From positions 1 through 32,495 of the forward strand of contig CAUJDI010000025.1 in NCBI GenBank assembly GCA_963169565.1: a stretch of 32,495 bases of DNA, written 5' to 3'. This stretch comes from Bacillota bacterium (GTDB lineage Bacteria > Bacillota > Clostridia > Christensenellales > Aristaeellaceae). The stretch's first letter is position 1, and every line of letters starts with the position of its first letter. The translations under genes and the position numbers were made by a program. Below are positions 30,353-32,495 of the stretch, piece after piece. Below the pieces are notes generated by a model. It saw only the letters and a program-made list of their open reading frames with translations. It searched no databases and was not told the DNA's origin.

Positions 30353-30871
30353 GTGAAGGGTCTTGACGCGCTTCGCAGGGCAAGGGAAGCGCTGGCGGAC
30401 GTGACCCCATTGCTGCGGGACTGCGGCGGCCTGTGCGGCGGAGCCTGCTGCCAGCCGGACTGTGACGGCCGGGGCGGCATGCTGCTGTTCCCGGGGGAGG
30501 AAGCCCTCTATGGCGAGATGCCGGAGGGATTCTCGGTCCTGCCGGACAGGAGCCTGGGGGACACAGGACTGATCCTGTTGTGCGGGGGCGTATGTGAGCG
30601 CGCGGAGCGTCCACTTGCCTGCCGGATCTTCCCGCTCGCCTTTGGGGAGAGAGAGGGAAGGCCGACCGTGTTTCCGGATCCGCGCGCCTGGCCGCTCTGC
30701 CCGCTGATGCCCTCGGGCACGGAGGGCCTGTCCGAAAGGTTTGCCGGCGCTGCTGAAAAGGTGGCGGCCATCCTGTGGGAAGACCCCTTGCAGCGCGGGT
30801 TCATCATTCGCCAGCATGCCTTTATCAAGCGCTTTTCCATGCGGATTTGGGATGACGGGAGACCAAAATGA
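30353..30871 (+). CDS. Cysteine-cluster (YkgJ-like) metal-binding protein
   Basis: A 172-residue protein with Cys-rich segments CGGLCGGACCQPDC, LLCGGVCERAERPLACRIFPL and a later CPL. This pattern resembles YkgJ/CxxCxxCC-type proteins thought to bind zinc or an iron-sulfur cluster. The start is GTG 30353, six bases after GGAG; the longer frame from TTG 30305 runs through the promoter and is rejected. The stop overlaps the methyltransferase ATG by 4 bases (ATGA), so the two genes are coupled. Function is unknown. The coupling suggests that it may work with, mature or modify the methyltransferase, which is inference. Confidence 0.78.
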   Translation: MKGLDALRRAREALADVTPLLRDCGGLCGGACCQPDCDGRGGMLLFPGEEALYGEMPEGFSVLPDRSLGDTGLILLCGGVCERAERPLACRIFPLAFGEREGRPTVFPDPRAWPLCPLMPSGTEGLSERFAGAAEKVAAILWEDPLQRGFIIRQHAFIKRFSMRIWDDGRPK

Positions 30872-32133
30872 TCTGGCAGCGGGCAGACTGTTTCCGGGAA
30901 ATCAACGACCGTATCCTTGAAGGGGGTTCCCTGCTCTGCGGCGATGCGCTCAGCATGGATCTGACGCATTTTTTTGGACAGGTCCAGTGCGTTTACCTCG
31001 ACCCGCCGGGTGAGACCGGAGTGCGGTTTGAATGCAAGATGCGGGTGGGTGAAACAGGATGGGTCAACAGCAGGCAGGCCGTCTGGCTGCCCGCCTATGC
31101 GGACATGAGCGGCAGGGGAGGGACATCACGCGGGGATTTTCTCCGCGCTTTGCTTGACCTGTCACACGAACTGCTCCATGAGACGGGTTCCGTCTTCCTC
31201 CACACGGATTTCCGTACCTCCGCGCGGGACAGGCTGCTGATGGATGAGGTGTTCGGCGCGGACAACTTCCGCAACGAGATCGTCTGGGGGTATCAGACCG
31301 GCGGGCGGAGCAAGCGCTGTTTCAGCCGGATGCACGACACCATCCTGTTCTATGCCAGGTCACCCGCGCATTTTTTTGACCTTGGCGGCGTGCCCGTCAA
31401 GCGCAAGGAGAGCAGGAGCAACCACCTGAAGCGCCTCGTGGATGAGCGGGGGCGCTCCTACCGCAGCATCAAGACCGGGGGGAAGGTGTACGTCTATTAT
31501 GATGACGAGCCTGTTTACCCTGACGACGTCTGGAGCGACGTGAGCCAGCTGCAGCAGAAGGACCCGCAGCGGACGGGGTATCCCGGACAGAAACCCCAGG
31601 CGCTGCTGGACCGCATCATCCTCTCCACGACGCGTCCGGGCGACCTGGTCGCGGACCTGACCTGCGGATCCGGGACCGCCCTGGCGTCCGCCGCCGCGAA
31701 TGACCGGCGTTTTCTGGGGGTTGACAGCAGCGCCTGCGCGTTCTCTGTCTGCCGCAAGCGGCTGGATGACTACCGGATGGTATGCCAATCGCCGCTGAGC
31801 CAGAGCGGGGCGATGCTGGACGCGTCCGTGCTGCCCGGCATCGGATACTATACTGTCACCCTCAACGCGCTGACGCTTCCGGAGGAGGAGCTGAAGGACT
31901 TCCGCCGGGAGCCGGCGGACCTGCGCCTGCGCGGCCTTGACGGGGTGGATCAGTGGTATGCCGGGCTGATGAGCAACGGCGTGTTTGTCGCCTATGCATC
32001 CTCCCTGCGCTCCAAGGGGAACCCAGGCATTGCCCGCAGCCTGGAAGTGCCCCTCCTGCGCGGCACCGTGGCCGTGATGGTCATGGACGTGCTCGGGCGG
32101 CGGACTTTATGGACGGGTTCCTCCGCGGTTTGA
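30868..32133 (+). CDS. DNA methyltransferase, N4/N6 beta-class-like, with DPPG catalytic motif
   Basis: A 421-residue protein with the beta-class order of site-specific DNA (adenine-N6 or cytosine-N4) methyltransferases. Motif IV comes first: YLDPPG at residues 44-49. Then come FLHTDFRT, the NEIVWGYQTGG segment, PGQKPQALLDRIIL, and SAM motif I DLTCGSGTALASAA near residue 263 with FLGVD after it. The usual catalytic DPP(Y/F/W) has Gly in the aromatic position, which normally stacks on the flipped base, so activity or target is uncertain. About 110 extra C-terminal residues are not recognised. No restriction endonuclease gene is beside it; the coupled neighbour is a cysteine-cluster protein. 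An orphan or repurposed methyltransferase is likely. Confidence 0.85.
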   Translation: MIWQRADCFREINDRILEGGSLLCGDALSMDLTHFFGQVQCVYLDPPGETGVRFECKMRVGETGWVNSRQAVWLPAYADMSGRGGTSRGDFLRALLDLSHELLHETGSVFLHTDFRTSARDRLLMDEVFGADNFRNEIVWGYQTGGRSKRCFSRMHDTILFYARSPAHFFDLGGVPVKRKESRSNHLKRLVDERGRSYRSIKTGGKVYVYYDDEPVYPDDVWSDVSQLQQKDPQRTGYPGQKPQALLDRIILSTTRPGDLVADLTCGSGTALASAAANDRRFLGVDSSACAFSVCRKRLDDYRMVCQSPLSQSGAMLDASVLPGIGYYTVTLNALTLPEEELKDFRREPADLRLRGLDGVDQWYAGLMSNGVFVAYASSLRSKGNPGIARSLEVPLLRGTVAVMVMDVLGRRTLWTGSSAV

Positions 32134-32288
32134 GCATGGAAAGTGGGGATGCCCGCATCTTTTCGAATAAGTTTTCACAAAATTGTGGTATTTGTTACCA
32201 TTATGTGATAAAGTGTGTGCGTTTGAATGCGAAGTTGTTACAACCCTTCGCGTCGTGTTCAGGATTTCATTCGAAGAGGAGCAGCCCG
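32134..32288 (+). promoter_or_regulatory. AT-rich leader of the mreB-like gene with inverted repeats
   Basis: This 155-base gap has a weak GATGC/GCATC hairpin plus TTTT (about 32149-32164), perhaps the methyltransferase terminator. It also holds an inverted repeat CACAA-AA-TTGTG (32176-32187) and GCGAAG/CTTCGC arms (32229-32234 and 32246-32251) enclosing GTTGT-T-ACAAC. No clear -35/-10 pair was chosen; TTGTGG with TGATAA at 17 bases is the best but poor. Confidence 0.4.
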
Positions 32289-32495
32289 ATGGCTTCAGTT
32301 GAGGATATCGGCATCGACCTGGGCTCATCCAACGTGCTCATCAGCGAACGCGGGAAAGGCGTTGTTTTGTCTGAGCCCGCGGTGCTGGCGGTCAACCATG
32401 ACACGCGCAACATCATCAGCATCGGCCTGGATGCCTACCACATGATCGGGCGTGAACCCGGCGGCATTTCCATCGTGCGTCCGCTGCAGAAAGGC
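32289..32495 (+). CDS. mreB: MreB-family rod-shape actin homologue, N-terminal part (3' end outside window)
   Basis: Sixty-nine codons of an MreB/Mbl-type bacterial actin, the cytoskeletal filament that guides cell-wall synthesis at the inner membrane. The phosphate-1 loop of the actin fold reads IGIDLGSSNVLI, followed by GKGVVLSEPAVLAV, HMIGREPGGISIVRPLQKG, in the same order as other MreB proteins. GAGGAG (32275-32280) precedes ATG 32289. The usual DLGTANT is DLGSSNV here, as in Mbl/MreBH-like paralogues, so which paralogue it is remains open. The gene runs off the right edge. Confidence 0.9.
   Translation, partial: MASVEDIGIDLGSSNVLISERGKGVVLSEPAVLAVNHDTRNIISIGLDAYHMIGREPGGISIVRPLQKG

Overview
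The window reads as a chromosomal segment of a GC-rich, anaerobic Clostridia-like Firmicute. Reasons: near-perfect AGGAGG-type ribosome binding sites, sigma-A-type promoters (several with a TGn extended -10), a long-form Hpf, RpiB, an MreB-family gene, rubrerythrin, an [FeFe]-hydrogenase-like protein and a DUF3798 ABC transporter. No rRNA, tRNA, CRISPR array or intact mobile element was seen.

1-6099 (+): pentose and carbohydrate block. It holds the 3' part of a xylulokinase, xylose isomerase, an APH-fold kinase of unknown substrate, a TIM-barrel sugar isomerase/epimerase, an RpiB-type isomerase and an FMN-dependent alpha-hydroxy-acid dehydrogenase relative. Each early gene has its own promoter and most transcription units end in clear hairpin terminators.

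6100-10993: a visibly AT-richer island. It contains a repeat-rich intergenic stretch with a perfect DnaA-box-like 9-mer, a very large REC-PAS(x6)-GGDEF-HD-GYP protein cut in two by one in-frame TAA, and the decayed 3' end of an IS256-type transposase. Composition and the transposase relic suggest horizontal acquisition.

10994-15837 (-): redox and stress genes. A secreted FMN-binding protein has two 642-bp tandem repeats. It is followed by a two-gene operon of a thioredoxin-fold [2Fe-2S] protein and a group-B-like [FeFe] hydrogenase, then an mscL (zinc-ribbon tail) plus HAD phosphatase operon.

16030-22058 (-): a complete ribose-type ABC importer operon with a DUF3798 binding protein, a double ATPase and two permeases. 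The first permease carries an unusual large extracytoplasmic domain. Coupled 8-bp overlaps join the last three genes.

22297-32495: housekeeping and accessory genes on both strands. These are rubrerythrin with a previously unlisted 38-residue membrane peptide upstream, a SAM methyltransferase with an OsmC protein, a formate/nitrite-type transporter divergent from a split chromate transporter pair, thpR, deoC, a small GNAT, hpf, the CCA-adding enzyme, a cysteine-cluster protein with a beta-class-like DNA methyltransferase whose catalytic motif is DPPG, and the 5' end of an mreB-like gene.

The best candidates for something undescribed are the flavin-repeat protein beside the hydrogenase operon, the split c-di-GMP protein in its foreign island, the DNA methyltransferase with an altered catalytic motif, and the importer permease with the extra domain. 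All functional statements are from sequence reading only; no database search was run.
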